This document shows positions 18,362 to 27,805 of a DNA stretch of 64,000 bases, in pieces. Positions within the stretch are counted from its first letter, which is position 1. The number at the start of each line of letters is the position of its first letter. The DNA is from Blattabacterium sp. (Nauphoeta cinerea) (GTDB lineage Bacteria; Bacteroidota; Bacteroidia; Flavobacteriales; Blattabacteriaceae), in contig NC_022550.1 in the NCBI RefSeq assembly GCF_000471965.1, forward strand, positions 310,001-374,000, read 5' to 3'. Both the position numbers and the translations under genes were made by a program. The notes under the pieces are model-generated. The model saw only the letters and a program-made list of their open reading frames with translations. It was not told the DNA's origin and ran no database searches.

Positions 18362-19870
18362 ATGTCACTACATTCTGTTAGAGTACGTTTTGCTCCTAGT
18401 CCAACAGGGCCACTTCATTTAGGTGGAATCAGAACAGCATTATATAACTATCTTTTTGCTAAAAAATATGGAGGGACATTTATTCTTAGAATAGAAGATA
18501 CTGATAGAAAAAGATTTGTTGAGAATTCTGAATCATATATTTTGGAAACATTAAAATGGTGCCACATAGAACCTGATGAAGGGGTTGGGTATGGGGGGCC
18601 TTTTTATCCTTATTATCAATCTAAAAGAAGTAATATTTATCGTATATATATCAATAAATTACTAAAAAAAGGATACGCTTATTATGCATTTGACACGAAT
18701 CAAGATATTGATAAAAAAATAAAAGAATGGAATCATCGTGGTTTAGTTTTTTCTTATAATTATAAAAACAGAATGAATATGAATAATTCTTTAACTATGA
18801 CGAAAGAGCAATTACATGATAACCTGCAATCTTGTTCTTATGTGATTCGATTTAAAATAGAACCTGGAGAAAAATTAAAAATGTATGATATCATACGTGG
18901 GAATATAATTGTGAATACAGATCACTTAGACGATAAAATTTTATTAAAATCGGATGGAGTAGCTACTTATCATTTAGCTAATACAATAGATGATCATATA
19001 ATGAAAATTACTCATGTAATCAGAGGAGAAGAATGGATCCCATCTATGTCTTTGCATTTATTGTTATATCGGGCTTTGGGTTGGACTCCTCCTCATTTTG
19101 CACATTTACCTTTAATTTTGAAAAAGAATGGAAAAGGAAAAATTAGTAAAAGAAATACAGATAGTTCAAATTTTCCTATATATCCTATACAATGGAAAAT
19201 TCCCCAAAAAAAAATTATTATACCAGGATATAGGGAATTAGGTTATTTTCCAGAAGCATTTGTGAATATGTTAGCTTTATTAGGATGGAATCCTGGAGGA
19301 AAAAGGGAAATTTTCTCTTTACGAGAATTAATCAATTTATTTTCTTTAGAAAGAATAACTAAATCTAGTGTTTATTTTGATATTAAAAAAGCAAATTGGT
19401 TCAATAAAAAACATTTAAATGAAAAAGAAGAAGAAATATTTTCATTTCTTTTCAAAGAAATCAAAACACGTTCTATTTTATGTCAAAAAGATTATTTATG
19501 GAAAGTAATTCATTTAACAATGGATAGGATTTATTTTGTTCATGAAATATGGGAACATTCTTTTTATTTTTTTATTTCTCCTCGTTTTTATGAAGATAAT
19601 TTTTTCAAAAAAATTTGTCATGACAATACCATTATTCAATTGGAAAATGCAAAAATACTATTATATGATATGAATCAATTTACGTCTGTATATTTGAGAT
19701 TGTTGTTTCAAAAAATAAAAAATAAACATCAAATCATGCAATTACTTCGTTTAGCTTTAGTGGGGTCTCTAAAAGGAATTGATCTTTTCATAATTTTAGA
19801 AATGCTAGGAAAAGAGGAAAGTATAAGACGTATTCAAAAATTGATCAATCAAATAAAAGAAAAAATTTAG
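18362..19870 (+). CDS. gltX: Glutamyl-tRNA synthetase
   Basis: Class I synthetase of 502 residues, normal for the family. The HIGH equivalent is PSPTGPLHLGG (residues 11-21) and the KMSKS equivalent is GKISKRN. The GYRELGY and ALLGWNPGG segments are typical of Bacteroidetes GltX. Because a tRNA-Gln is encoded at 41017, the question whether this enzyme also charges tRNA-Gln (with GatCAB) or a separate GlnRS exists cannot be answered within this window. Confidence 0.96.
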   Translation: MSLHSVRVRFAPSPTGPLHLGGIRTALYNYLFAKKYGGTFILRIEDTDRKRFVENSESYILETLKWCHIEPDEGVGYGGPFYPYYQSKRSNIYRIYINKLLKKGYAYYAFDTNQDIDKKIKEWNHRGLVFSYNYKNRMNMNNSLTMTKEQLHDNLQSCSYVIRFKIEPGEKLKMYDIIRGNIIVNTDHLDDKILLKSDGVATYHLANTIDDHIMKITHVIRGEEWIPSMSLHLLLYRALGWTPPHFAHLPLILKKNGKGKISKRNTDSSNFPIYPIQWKIPQKKIIIPGYRELGYFPEAFVNMLALLGWNPGGKREIFSLRELINLFSLERITKSSVYFDIKKANWFNKKHLNEKEEEIFSFLFKEIKTRSILCQKDYLWKVIHLTMDRIYFVHEIWEHSFYFFISPRFYEDNFFKKICHDNTIIQLENAKILLYDMNQFTSVYLRLLFQKIKNKHQIMQLLRLALVGSLKGIDLFIILEMLGKEESIRRIQKLINQIKEKI

Positions 19871-19888
19871 AATATTTTTTGAAAAATA

Positions 19889-19919
19889 TTTGAAAAAAGA
19901 ATATAAAAATATAGATTTA
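19889..19919 (+). promoter_or_regulatory. Promoter for the rpsF-rpsR-rplI operon
   Basis: TTTG at 19889-19892, 19 bases, then TAGATTTA at 19912-19919. This matches the Bacteroidetes TTTG-N19-TAnnTTTG consensus except for the last base. It lies 16 bases before the rpsF ATG, so the leader would be very short. Confidence 0.5.
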
Positions 19920-19935
19920 CATTTAAAAAAATTCA

Positions 19936-20286
19936 ATGCTTAAACATTATGAAAATATTATAATCATAACTCCTATATTATCTGATGATCAAGCAAAAGA
20001 AACAGCAAAAGAATACGAAAATTATATCATGCAAAAAAAAGGAAAAATGATTCATCAGGAACATTGGGGATTAAAAAAATTTGCTTATCCTATTCAAAAA
20101 AAACAAAGTGGTTGTTATCACTTATTTGAATTTTTGTTTAATTCTGATTTAGTTTCTGATTTAGAATTGAAATTAAGACAGGATGAGCGTGTATTACGTT
20201 TTTTAACTATAAAATTAAATAAATATGGAATAGAATATGCTGAAAGGAGAAGAAAAAAATTCTTAAAAAAAGATGAAGAATTATGA
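19936..20286 (+). CDS. rpsF: 30S ribosomal protein S6
   Basis: 116 residues with the S6 ferredoxin-like fold pattern (MLKHYENIIIITP at the start, GLKKFAYPIQKKQSGCY in the middle, and a VLRFLTIKLN strand). It sits in the central domain of the small subunit, next to S18, whose gene follows with an ATGA overlap (the TGA stop of rpsF overlaps the ATG of rpsR). First gene of the conserved rpsF-rpsR-rplI operon. Confidence 0.97.
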   Translation: MLKHYENIIIITPILSDDQAKETAKEYENYIMQKKGKMIHQEHWGLKKFAYPIQKKQSGCYHLFEFLFNSDLVSDLELKLRQDERVLRFLTIKLNKYGIEYAERRRKKFLKKDEEL

Positions 20287-20585
20287 CATTAGAAGAACCC
20301 CATAAACATACAAAACAAGGAGAAGATAATGAATTAAGATATTTATCTCCTATTAAAATAGAAACTAAAGTAGAAAAAAAATATTGTTTCTTTGAACAAA
20401 GAAATATTAAATATATAGATTATAAAGATCCTACTTTTTTAATAAAATTTTTGAATGCGCAAGGAAAAATTTTACCACGTCGTATTACAGGCACTTTACA
20501 AAAAAATCAAAATAAATTAAATGCGGCTATTAAAAGATGCAGACAGATTGGTCTATTACCTTTTGTTACAGACGATTTAAGATAA
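20283..20585 (+). CDS. rpsR: 30S ribosomal protein S18
   Basis: 100 residues. The core after residue 38 (YIDYKDPTFLIKFLNAQGKI, then LPRRITGT and the C-terminal RCRQIGLLPFV) is the S18 signature. The N-terminal extension of about 30 residues is usual for Bacteroidetes. Its ATG overlaps the rpsF stop, implying translational coupling with its binding partner S6. Confidence 0.97.
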   Translation: MTLEEPHKHTKQGEDNELRYLSPIKIETKVEKKYCFFEQRNIKYIDYKDPTFLIKFLNAQGKILPRRITGTLQKNQNKLNAAIKRCRQIGLLPFVTDDLR

Positions 20586-20588
20586 AAA

Positions 20589-21059
20589 ATGAAAATTATT
20601 CTCAAAAAAGATGTAGAAAATTTAGGTTTTCAATATGATGAATTAGATGTAAAACCTGGTTATGCCAGAAACTATCTAATTCCTAAAGGATATGCTGTTT
20701 TAGCGTTACCTGGAATTATAAAAAATACTCATGAAATATTGAAACAACGTTCTAAAAAAGAAAGTTTTTTAATTGAAAAATCGAAAGAAATAGAAGAGAA
20801 ACTAAAAAAATTAACTATTAAAATACCAGTTAAAGTAGGTAAAGGAGGAAAACTTTTCGGGTCAATTAATAATCAGTATCTGATGAAAGTTTTGAATGAA
20901 AAAGGAATCTCTATAGATAAAAAATTTATTAGAATCCCTGGAAATAAAATTATTAAAACAATAGGAAAATATCAGGCAAGTATTCGTTTACATCGTCAAC
21001 GCGAGTTGACGTTAAATTTTGAAGTATTCTCATCTTCTTCCCAGGAAAGTATCATATAA
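20589..21059 (+). CDS. rplI: 50S ribosomal protein L9
   Basis: 156 residues: the N-terminal L9 domain with DVENLGFQYDELDVKPGYARN (shown in two parts around residues 8-28), the long connecting helix, and the C-terminal domain with GKGGKLFGSI and the final beta strands. It starts three bases after the rpsR stop. Its last 30 bases overlap the 3' end of mntH on the opposite strand. Confidence 0.97.
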   Translation: MKIILKKDVENLGFQYDELDVKPGYARNYLIPKGYAVLALPGIIKNTHEILKQRSKKESFLIEKSKEIEEKLKKLTIKIPVKVGKGGKLFGSINNQYLMKVLNEKGISIDKKFIRIPGNKIIKTIGKYQASIRLHRQRELTLNFEVFSSSSQESII

Positions 21060-22370
21060 TAAAAACAAATTGAGTAACACAATGATAATTGCAATCAACC
21101 AAGATGATATTTTTAAAATTAGACCATTGACAAATGGTCCCATTTTTTCAGAATCTCCTGTAAAATTCACTAATGGTATAATAGCAAAGCTGAGTTGTAT
21201 TGATAAAATGATTTGACTAATTATTAATAATTCAGTTGTCCCCTTTTCTCCATAAACAATAGAGACGATCATAGCTGGAACAATAGCCATAAGTCTTGTG
21301 ATTAATCTTCGAATCCAAGGTTTTAATTTTATATTCAGAAATCCTTCCATAACTATTTGTCCAGCTAAAGTTCCAGTTAATGTTGAATTTTGTCCTGATG
21401 CTAGTAAAGCCAATGCAAAAAAAACTCCAGCTAAGCTAGACCCTAGGATAGGAGTTAAAAGTTTATGTGCATCCATAATATCTGCAACTTCTGTGTGTCC
21501 AGCTTTATGAAAAGTGGCTGCAGATATAATTAATATAGCTGCATTGATAAAAAATGCTAAGGATAAAGATAAAGTACTGTCTATGGTCGCATATTTTATT
21601 GCCATTTTTTTTCCTTCAATAGTACGTGGATAATCTCTGGTTTGTATGATGCTTGAGTGAAGATAAAGATTGTGAGGCATTACCGTGGCTCCTAATATTC
21701 CTATAGATATATAAAAAGAATGCGAATTTTTCATAATTTCAGGGTCAGGAACAATTCCTTTTAGGATGGGAAAAATTTCAGGTTTTGAACTAATAATTTC
21801 AAAACTAAAACAAATTAGAATTGTAAAAATTAAAACAGCTACTACACTTTCAATGTATCTAAACCCTTTATATTGGAAGAATAGAATAATTAAAACGTCT
21901 ATAGCTGTAATTAATACCCCCCATGTAATAGGAATACCTAAAAGTAATTTTAAGGCTAATACAGAACCAATGATTTCAGCTAAATCACAAGCTGCAATAG
22001 CGATTTCACATAAAATCCATAAAATAAAACTAATAAAGTGAGAATAATGATCTCTACAAGCTTGTGCTAAATCTCTCTCACAAACAATTCCTAATTTTAA
22101 AGCTAAATGTTGCAAAATAATGGCAAAAAAATTGGATATAAAAATAACGGATAAAAGCATATAACCAAATTTAGCACCTCCAGCAATATCTGTAGCCCAA
22201 TTTCCTGGATCCATATATCCTACAGCAATTAATAATCCTGGACCAGTAAAAGCAAAAAGTTTTTTCCATATTCCTTTCTGTTGAGGAACAGAAACGGAAG
22301 AAAAAACTTCCGAAAGAGAAGGGTGCTTGTTTTCATTCCTCCATCCTATAGAATATTTTTTCTTTTGCAT
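21030..22370 (-). CDS. mntH: Nramp-family divalent metal transporter
   Basis: A 446-residue inner-membrane proton-coupled Mn2+/Fe2+ importer with about 11 helices. The metal-binding helix 1 motif DPGN is in YMDPGNWATD and the helix 6 motif MPHN is in ATVMPHNLYLHS, both intact. The soluble N-terminus of about 40 residues is usual. It stands alone between convergent rplI and divergent pheA. The 210-base gap on its 5' side is the largest gene-free stretch in the window; no clear metal-regulator operator was recognised there. Confidence 0.92.
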   Translation of the reverse strand: MQKKKYSIGWRNENKHPSLSEVFSSVSVPQQKGIWKKLFAFTGPGLLIAVGYMDPGNWATDIAGGAKFGYMLLSVIFISNFFAIILQHLALKLGIVCERDLAQACRDHYSHFISFILWILCEIAIAACDLAEIIGSVLALKLLLGIPITWGVLITAIDVLIILFFQYKGFRYIESVVAVLIFTILICFSFEIISSKPEIFPILKGIVPDPEIMKNSHSFYISIGILGATVMPHNLYLHSSIIQTRDYPRTIEGKKMAIKYATIDSTLSLSLAFFINAAILIISAATFHKAGHTEVADIMDAHKLLTPILGSSLAGVFFALALLASGQNSTLTGTLAGQIVMEGFLNIKLKPWIRRLITRLMAIVPAMIVSIVYGEKGTTELLIISQIILSIQLSFAIIPLVNFTGDSEKMGPFVNGLILKISSWLIAIIIVLLNLFLLYDTFLGRR

Positions 22371-22483
22371 AATGAAATAGTAGAATACGAAAATATAAAG
22401 TTAACCGTTTTAATCTTTTATTTTTATTGTCAATCCATATTCACATTTTATCATTTCAATTTAATCTATGAAAAATTGAAAAA

Positions 22484-22515
22484 ATTGTATAAAATAGAAT
22501 AATTTTTTATATTTG
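22484..22515 (+). promoter_or_regulatory. Candidate promoter for the aromatic amino-acid cluster
   Basis: ATTG at 22484-22487, a 20-base spacer, then TATATTTG at 22508-22515, a full match to TAnnTTTG. It lies 65 bases before the pheA ATG inside the 210-base gap shared with mntH. No attenuator-like leader peptide was found between it and pheA. Confidence 0.5.
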
Positions 22516-22580
22516 CTTCAAATTTTTTTCGCTTGATTGATAGGGATTCAATCTTTTTTTTTGTCTTTTTTTTTGATTTC

Positions 22581-23417
22581 ATGAAAAAAATAGCGATACA
22601 AGGAGTGAAGGGGTGTTTTCATCATGCAGCAGTTTCCAAATATTTTGAAGGATGTAATTATAAGTTGATGGAATGCTCTTCTTTTAGAGAATTGGTAATT
22701 GGCGTAGCCAAATCTGATGTGGATGTTGGAGTTATGGCTATAGAAAATAGCATAGCGGGAACAATTTTGACAAATTACAGTCTTTTATCTGAATATAATT
22801 TAAAAATAGTGGGAGAGGTGTATATGCCAATACAACATCATCTCATGGCTTATCCTGGACAAAATATAAAAGATATTCAGGAAATATATTCTCATCCTAT
22901 GGCTATTTTACAATGTGAATTATTTATAGATGCACATCCTGATATAAAAATATCAGAATATTCAGATACAGCTGCTGCTGCTAAATATATTTCTACATGC
23001 AAAAAAAAAGGTTTAGCTGCAATAGCATCTGAAAATGCAGCTAAAGAATATGATCTTGAGATTCTTTTCAAGAATATACAAACTATTGCTAGTAATTTTA
23101 CTAGATTTTTTATTATTACAAATTCTTATAAAGAAAAAAATGATTATTTTAACAAAGCTTCATTAATATTTAAAATATTGCACACTACTGGTAGTTTATC
23201 TCATATATTGAGTCTGATATCTAGTCTTGGAATTAACATGACGAAAATACAATCCATTCCTATAATACAAAGACCTTGGGAATATTCATTTTATGTGGAT
23301 ATTATATTTAACAATATAAAAGATTATGAAAAAATGAAAAAAAAAATACAAAAAATTCCCTGTCTTCATCAATTGTCTATTATGGGAGAATATAAAAACG
23401 GTAGAATTAGATCCTAA
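22581..23417 (+). CDS. pheA: Prephenate dehydratase
   Basis: Converts prephenate to phenylpyruvate in phenylalanine synthesis. The catalytic domain shows AIQGVKGCFHHAA near the start, NSIAGT, the SHPMAILQC segment, and the TRFF motif (NFTRFFIIT) near residue 175. A C-terminal ACT domain (about 195-275) has TGSLSH where the GALV region lies and IQSIP where many enzymes have ESRP. The ATG at 22581 is preferred: the 16 codons upstream are an unrelated hydrophobic run. The stop overlaps the next ATG by one base. It has no chorismate mutase domain; that activity is fused to the DAHP synthase downstream. Confidence 0.94.
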   Translation: MKKIAIQGVKGCFHHAAVSKYFEGCNYKLMECSSFRELVIGVAKSDVDVGVMAIENSIAGTILTNYSLLSEYNLKIVGEVYMPIQHHLMAYPGQNIKDIQEIYSHPMAILQCELFIDAHPDIKISEYSDTAAAAKYISTCKKKGLAAIASENAAKEYDLEILFKNIQTIASNFTRFFIITNSYKEKNDYFNKASLIFKILHTTGSLSHILSLISSLGINMTKIQSIPIIQRPWEYSFYVDIIFNNIKDYEKMKKKIQKIPCLHQLSIMGEYKNGRIRS

Positions 23418-24562
23418 TGATTGTATCAGCCAAAAGAACGTCTCAAATATCGGAATATTTTTTTTCAGAAAAAATGAAGAAAATTCATAGTCTTGAAAAA
23501 AAGGGGATAAAAATCATTAATTTGGGAATTGGAAATCCTGATCTTCTTCCCCCATATGGGGTAGTACATAAAATGAAAAAAGCATCAGAATTAAAGCATG
23601 CTAATACTTATCAAAGCTATATTGGAATTGAACCTCTAAGAAATGCCATTTCTAATTGGTATAGAAAAGTATATCAAGTTGATGTTAATCCTAACCATGA
23701 AATTTTGCCATTAATGGGTTCTAAGGAAGGAATTATGCATATAAGCATGTCTTATTTAGATCAAGGTGATGAGGTATTAATTCCGGATCCTGGATATCCT
23801 ACTTATTCCTCTATATCAAAACTTTTGGAAGCAAAAATTATTTATTATGATCTTTATGAGGATGAAAATTGGATTCCAAAATTGGAAAATCTGTCTGGAA
23901 CAAAAGCAAAGATGATGTGGATTAATTATCCTCACATGCCTACAGGGGCTACAATTTCTTTTGAAGAATTAGAAGAAATTGTTCTATTTGCAAAAAAAAA
24001 TCGTGTATTGCTTATTTATGACAACCCTTATAGTTTTATCTTAAATAAAAAACGTCCTTTAAGTATTTTTAACGTAAAAGGGGCCAAAGATATAGCTTTG
24101 GAATTAAATTCTTTAAGTAAAAGTCATAATATGCCTGGTTGGCGTATCGGAATGATAATAGGAAAAAAAGAATTTATTCATAATATATTGAAAATAAAAA
24201 GTCAAATGGATTCTGGTATGTATTATCCAATTCAAATTGGAGCCATAGAAGCCATGAAACATGATTCAAAATGGTTTGAAAAACTTAATATAGAATATTT
24301 TCAAAGAAGAAAAATCATATGGGAGATATGTGATTATTTACATTTAAAATATGCCAAAGAAAATTCTGGAATATTTGTTTGGGCAAAAATCACTGATGCA
24401 GATAAAAATGATCGTATATGGTCAGAAAAATTTTTCCAAACTTATCACATATTTGTCACACCTGGTAGAGTATTTGGTCGTAATGGAAGAGGATATATAA
24501 GGTTTTCTATGTGTTGTCCAGTAAAAATTTTGGAACAGGCAAAAAATAGAATTTTTTCATGA
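23417..24562 (+). CDS. Class I PLP-dependent aminotransferase of the aromatic cluster
   Basis: 381 residues of aminotransferase fold type I. The PLP lysine is in SLSKSHNMPGWRIG, with the preceding NYPHMPTGA and IYDNPYSF loops for cofactor and carboxylate binding. It is flanked by pheA (one-base overlap) and tyrA (ATGA overlap), so it probably transaminates phenylpyruvate and 4-hydroxyphenylpyruvate, giving Phe and Tyr. Its closest look-alikes are the aspartate and LL-diaminopimelate aminotransferase groups, so a second role in lysine synthesis is possible but not shown. Confidence 0.88.
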   Translation: MIVSAKRTSQISEYFFSEKMKKIHSLEKKGIKIINLGIGNPDLLPPYGVVHKMKKASELKHANTYQSYIGIEPLRNAISNWYRKVYQVDVNPNHEILPLMGSKEGIMHISMSYLDQGDEVLIPDPGYPTYSSISKLLEAKIIYYDLYEDENWIPKLENLSGTKAKMMWINYPHMPTGATISFEELEEIVLFAKKNRVLLIYDNPYSFILNKKRPLSIFNVKGAKDIALELNSLSKSHNMPGWRIGMIIGKKEFIHNILKIKSQMDSGMYYPIQIGAIEAMKHDSKWFEKLNIEYFQRRKIIWEICDYLHLKYAKENSGIFVWAKITDADKNDRIWSEKFFQTYHIFVTPGRVFGRNGRGYIRFSMCCPVKILEQAKNRIFS

Positions 24563-25410
24563 ATATTGGAATAATAGGATTAGGATTGATTGGTGGATCC
24601 ATTGGTTTAGGATTAAGAAAATCAAATTTTGGAGATAAATTTATAGGAACAGATTCTAATAAAGAAAATGCTTTGCATGCTGTAAAACTTGGAATTGTAG
24701 ATGATATTATTCCTTTACAGGATCTCATTATGCAATCTTCAGTAATTATTTTATCTATTCCCGTAGATGGAATAGAAAAAATACTTATAAGTATTCTGAA
24801 TAGAATCAGTATGGATACAGTTATTTTAGATACAGGGTCTACTAAGTATGATATTTATAATAGGATTTTTTCTCATCCTAAAAGGAGTCGTTTTGTTGCT
24901 ACACATCCCATTGCAGGAATTGAAAATTCTGGTCCTATTTCAGCTAATTCTGATTTATTTTATAAAAAAAAATGTATCATTTGTGATTCGGAACTTAGTG
25001 CTCCAGATGCAATGGCCGTAGTAAAAAAAATATATTCTATTATGAATATGCGTATGATTTATATGACTTCTAAAGAACATGATTTATATATTGCTTATAT
25101 ATCTCATTTACCTCATGTGGTTTCCTTTGTTTTAGCTAGTACAGTTTTAAAAAAATTTAAAAATAAAGAAAAAATTTTTAATAATATGATGGGAAGTGGA
25201 TTGGATTCAACTACACGTTTAGCGAAAAGTAAGCCTGAAACATGGTTGCCTATTTTTATTTCGAATAGAGTTAATCTGATTCAAGCTGTAGATTTTTATA
25301 TTTATCATTTAAATAAATTTCGTAATCATTTAATAAACAAAGAATTTCATGAAATCGATCAATATATGAAAAAAGCAAATAATATAAAAGATAAAAAAAA
25401 ATATGTGTAA
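24559..25410 (+). CDS. tyrA: Prephenate dehydrogenase
   Basis: Oxidative decarboxylation of prephenate to 4-hydroxyphenylpyruvate, NAD-linked, for tyrosine. The N-terminal Rossmann motif GLGLIGGSIGLGL starts at residue 7. The catalytic His region reads THPIAGIENSGP, and SHLPHVVSF carries the second conserved His. 283 residues, without a chorismate mutase or ACT domain. It overlaps the aminotransferase by four bases and lies 15 bases before the DAHP synthase-chorismate mutase. Confidence 0.95.
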   Translation: MNIGIIGLGLIGGSIGLGLRKSNFGDKFIGTDSNKENALHAVKLGIVDDIIPLQDLIMQSSVIILSIPVDGIEKILISILNRISMDTVILDTGSTKYDIYNRIFSHPKRSRFVATHPIAGIENSGPISANSDLFYKKKCIICDSELSAPDAMAVVKKIYSIMNMRMIYMTSKEHDLYIAYISHLPHVVSFVLASTVLKKFKNKEKIFNNMMGSGLDSTTRLAKSKPETWLPIFISNRVNLIQAVDFYIYHLNKFRNHLINKEFHEIDQYMKKANNIKDKKKYV

Positions 25411-25425
25411 ATTAAATGTATTGTG

Positions 25426-26499
25426 ATGGAAAAATTGAATAGTAGCATAGATAGATCTTGGATTGATAAGTGGAATCAACCTTTCATTTTATCTGGTCCT
25501 TGTAGTGCAGAAAACGAACAACAAATATTAGAAACAGCTAATAGATTGAATTCTTCCTATGTTCAAGCATTCAGAGCTGGAATATGGAAACCTAGAACTA
25601 AACCCAACAATTTCGAGGGAATTGGAAAAAAAGGACTTGAATGGCTTCATAAGGTTAAAAATAACACAGGATTAATGGTGGCTACAGAAGTAGCAAATGC
25701 AGAACATGTGAAATTATCCATTTCTTTTGGAATAGATATTCTTTGGATAGGAGCTAGAAGTACGGCTAGTCCTTTTACAATTCAAGAAATAGCGGATGCA
25801 CTGGAAGGAGCAAATAATAAAATCATTTTGGTTAAAAACCCCATTCATCCTGATATGGAATTGTGGATAGGAGCTTTAGAACGTTTATTGAGAAAAGGAA
25901 TTAGAAAATTAGGAGTCATACACCGTGGATTTTATACCTATAAAAACTCAAAATATCGTAATCAACCTAATTGGAATCTTTTATTAAATTTTAGGAGTCT
26001 TCTTCCGAGAATTCCTATTCTATGTGATCCTTCACATATTTGTGGAAATAAAGAAGGAATTTTAGATATAGCAAAAAAAGCTTATCATTTTCAATATGAA
26101 GGATTGATGATAGAAAGTCATTGTGATCCAGATCATGCTTGGAGTGATGCTCAACAACAAATCACCCCTGAAAATCTTTTGGAAATGTTAAAAGAATTAA
26201 CATATATTGAAAAATGTGATCAAAAAAGTGAAAGACATTTAGATTCTTTTCGAATTTTAATTGATGAACTAGATGAAAATATTATTGCGCTTTTGGCCGA
26301 AAGAATGAACATTTCAAAAAAATTAGGATCTTTGAAAAAATCTTCAGATATTGCTATTTTTCAACCCAGAAGATGGAAAGATATTATGAAAAAGTATTTG
26401 AATTTAGGAAAAAGTTTAGGTATTTCTGAAGAATTTATTGAAGGAATTTTTAAACTATTGCATCAAGAATCTATCAAAATTCAGAATCAAATTAAGTAA
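25426..26499 (+). CDS. DAHP synthase / chorismate mutase fusion
   Basis: A two-domain enzyme typical of Bacteroidetes. Residues about 1-260 are a KDPG-aldolase-like DAHP synthase (GPCSAEN, FRAGIWKPRT, HRGF, CDPSHICG, ESHCDPDHAWSD). Residues about 270-357 are an AroQ chorismate mutase (ILIDELDENIIALLAERMNI split over its first helix). It combines the entry step of the shikimate pathway and the branch step towards Phe and Tyr, between tyrA and metK. A GTG one codon before the ATG at 25426 is an alternative start. Gene names in use are aroG/aroF-pheB; none was assigned here. Confidence 0.94.
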   Translation: MEKLNSSIDRSWIDKWNQPFILSGPCSAENEQQILETANRLNSSYVQAFRAGIWKPRTKPNNFEGIGKKGLEWLHKVKNNTGLMVATEVANAEHVKLSISFGIDILWIGARSTASPFTIQEIADALEGANNKIILVKNPIHPDMELWIGALERLLRKGIRKLGVIHRGFYTYKNSKYRNQPNWNLLLNFRSLLPRIPILCDPSHICGNKEGILDIAKKAYHFQYEGLMIESHCDPDHAWSDAQQQITPENLLEMLKELTYIEKCDQKSERHLDSFRILIDELDENIIALLAERMNISKKLGSLKKSSDIAIFQPRRWKDIMKKYLNLGKSLGISEEFIEGIFKLLHQESIKIQNQIK

Positions 26500-26535
26500 T
26501 TCATTATAAAAATACTTCTTAAGTTTAGTCCTAAA

Positions 26536-27780
26536 ATGACTTATTTATTTACTAGCGAATCTGTTTCAGAAGGTCATCCTGATAAAATTTCAGATCAAAT
26601 ATCTGATTCTATATTAGATCATTTTTTAGCATGTGATCCAAATGCAAAAGTAGCTATAGAAACGTTAGTCACCACGGGACAAATTATATTAGCTGGAGAA
26701 ATTAATTCTAAAGCTTGGATTAATGTTAAGAAAATAGCTCGTAATACACTTAGGAAAATAGGATACACTAAAAATGAATATAGATTTAATGCAGATTCTT
26801 GTGGAGTGATTTCTTCTATTCAAGAACAATCTCTAGATTTATTAGAGGGAATTCAAAAATCAAAAAAAGAAGAACAAGGATCTGGAGATCAAGGTCTTGT
26901 TTTCGGTTATGCTGTAAAAGAAACAGAAAATTATATGCCTTTATCATTGGAGCTCTCACATCATATATTAAGGGAGCTTTCATATATTCGAAATGAAGGA
27001 GAACAAATGACTTACTTACGTCCAGATGCAAAATCTCAAGTCACTTTAGAATATTCTGAAACTAATATCCCGATACATATTCACGCTATTGTTATTTCAA
27101 CTCAACATGACGAATTTGATACGAAAGAAAAAATGCATAAACGTATAGTTGATGATGTTCAAAATATTCTTATTCCAAGAGTAATGAATAATATTAAAAA
27201 TGTAAAAAAATTATTTACAAATAAAACAAAGTATTACATCAATTCAACAGGTAAATTTGTTACGGGAGGACCTCATGGTGATACCGGAATAACCGGTAGA
27301 AAGATTATAGTAGATACTTATGGAGGAAGAGGATCTCATGGAGGAGGAGCTTTTTCTGGAAAAGACCCATCTAAAATGGATAGATCTGGAGCTTATGCCG
27401 CTAGACATATAGCTAAAAACTTAGTAGCAGCAGGAATTTCAGATGAATTGCTGATACAAATCTCTTATGCTGCAGGTATTGCAGAACCTATAGGAATTTT
27501 TGTCAATTCCTATGGAAAATCAAAAATAGATAATGAAAACATTGCATTGAATATCAAGAAAATTTTCGATCTACGTCCTTATGCTATAGAAAAAAGATTA
27601 AAATTACGTCAACCAATATATGAAGAAACATCTGTGTATGGACATATGGGACGAACTCCAAAAAAAGTGTATAAGTCTTTTTTGGATATAGAAGGGAATA
27701 AAAATCAACAAGAAGTAGAACTTTTCACATGGGAAAAGCTGGACTATTTATCCGTTATAAAAGATATTTTCAAAAAATAG
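26536..27780 (+). CDS. metK: S-adenosylmethionine synthetase
   Basis: Makes SAM from methionine and ATP. 414 residues with the ESVSEGHPDKISDQISD signature near residue 8, GDQGLVFGYA, GGPHGDTGITGRK and the second signature GGGAFSGKDPSK. Full length, with no visible damage. No SAM riboswitch is possible in the 36-base gap before it. It supplies the methyl donor for PrmC, RsmG, TrmD, RlmB and the radical enzyme MtaB in this window. Confidence 0.97.
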   Translation: MTYLFTSESVSEGHPDKISDQISDSILDHFLACDPNAKVAIETLVTTGQIILAGEINSKAWINVKKIARNTLRKIGYTKNEYRFNADSCGVISSIQEQSLDLLEGIQKSKKEEQGSGDQGLVFGYAVKETENYMPLSLELSHHILRELSYIRNEGEQMTYLRPDAKSQVTLEYSETNIPIHIHAIVISTQHDEFDTKEKMHKRIVDDVQNILIPRVMNNIKNVKKLFTNKTKYYINSTGKFVTGGPHGDTGITGRKIIVDTYGGRGSHGGGAFSGKDPSKMDRSGAYAARHIAKNLVAAGISDELLIQISYAAGIAEPIGIFVNSYGKSKIDNENIALNIKKIFDLRPYAIEKRLKLRQPIYEETSVYGHMGRTPKKVYKSFLDIEGNKNQQEVELFTWEKLDYLSVIKDIFKK

Positions 27781-27805
27781 GTATTTTTAGTTAAATATTT
27801 TAACT

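Noticed and set aside
19871-19890. A/T-only hairpin after gltX as a terminator
   Set aside because: The arms are made only of A and T, with a loop of two to four bases; the stem is weak and such sequences are frequent by chance here.
22371-22580. Metal-regulator operator or riboswitch in the largest gap
   Set aside because: No convincing inverted repeat or conserved riboswitch core; only the promoter-like site facing pheA could be supported.
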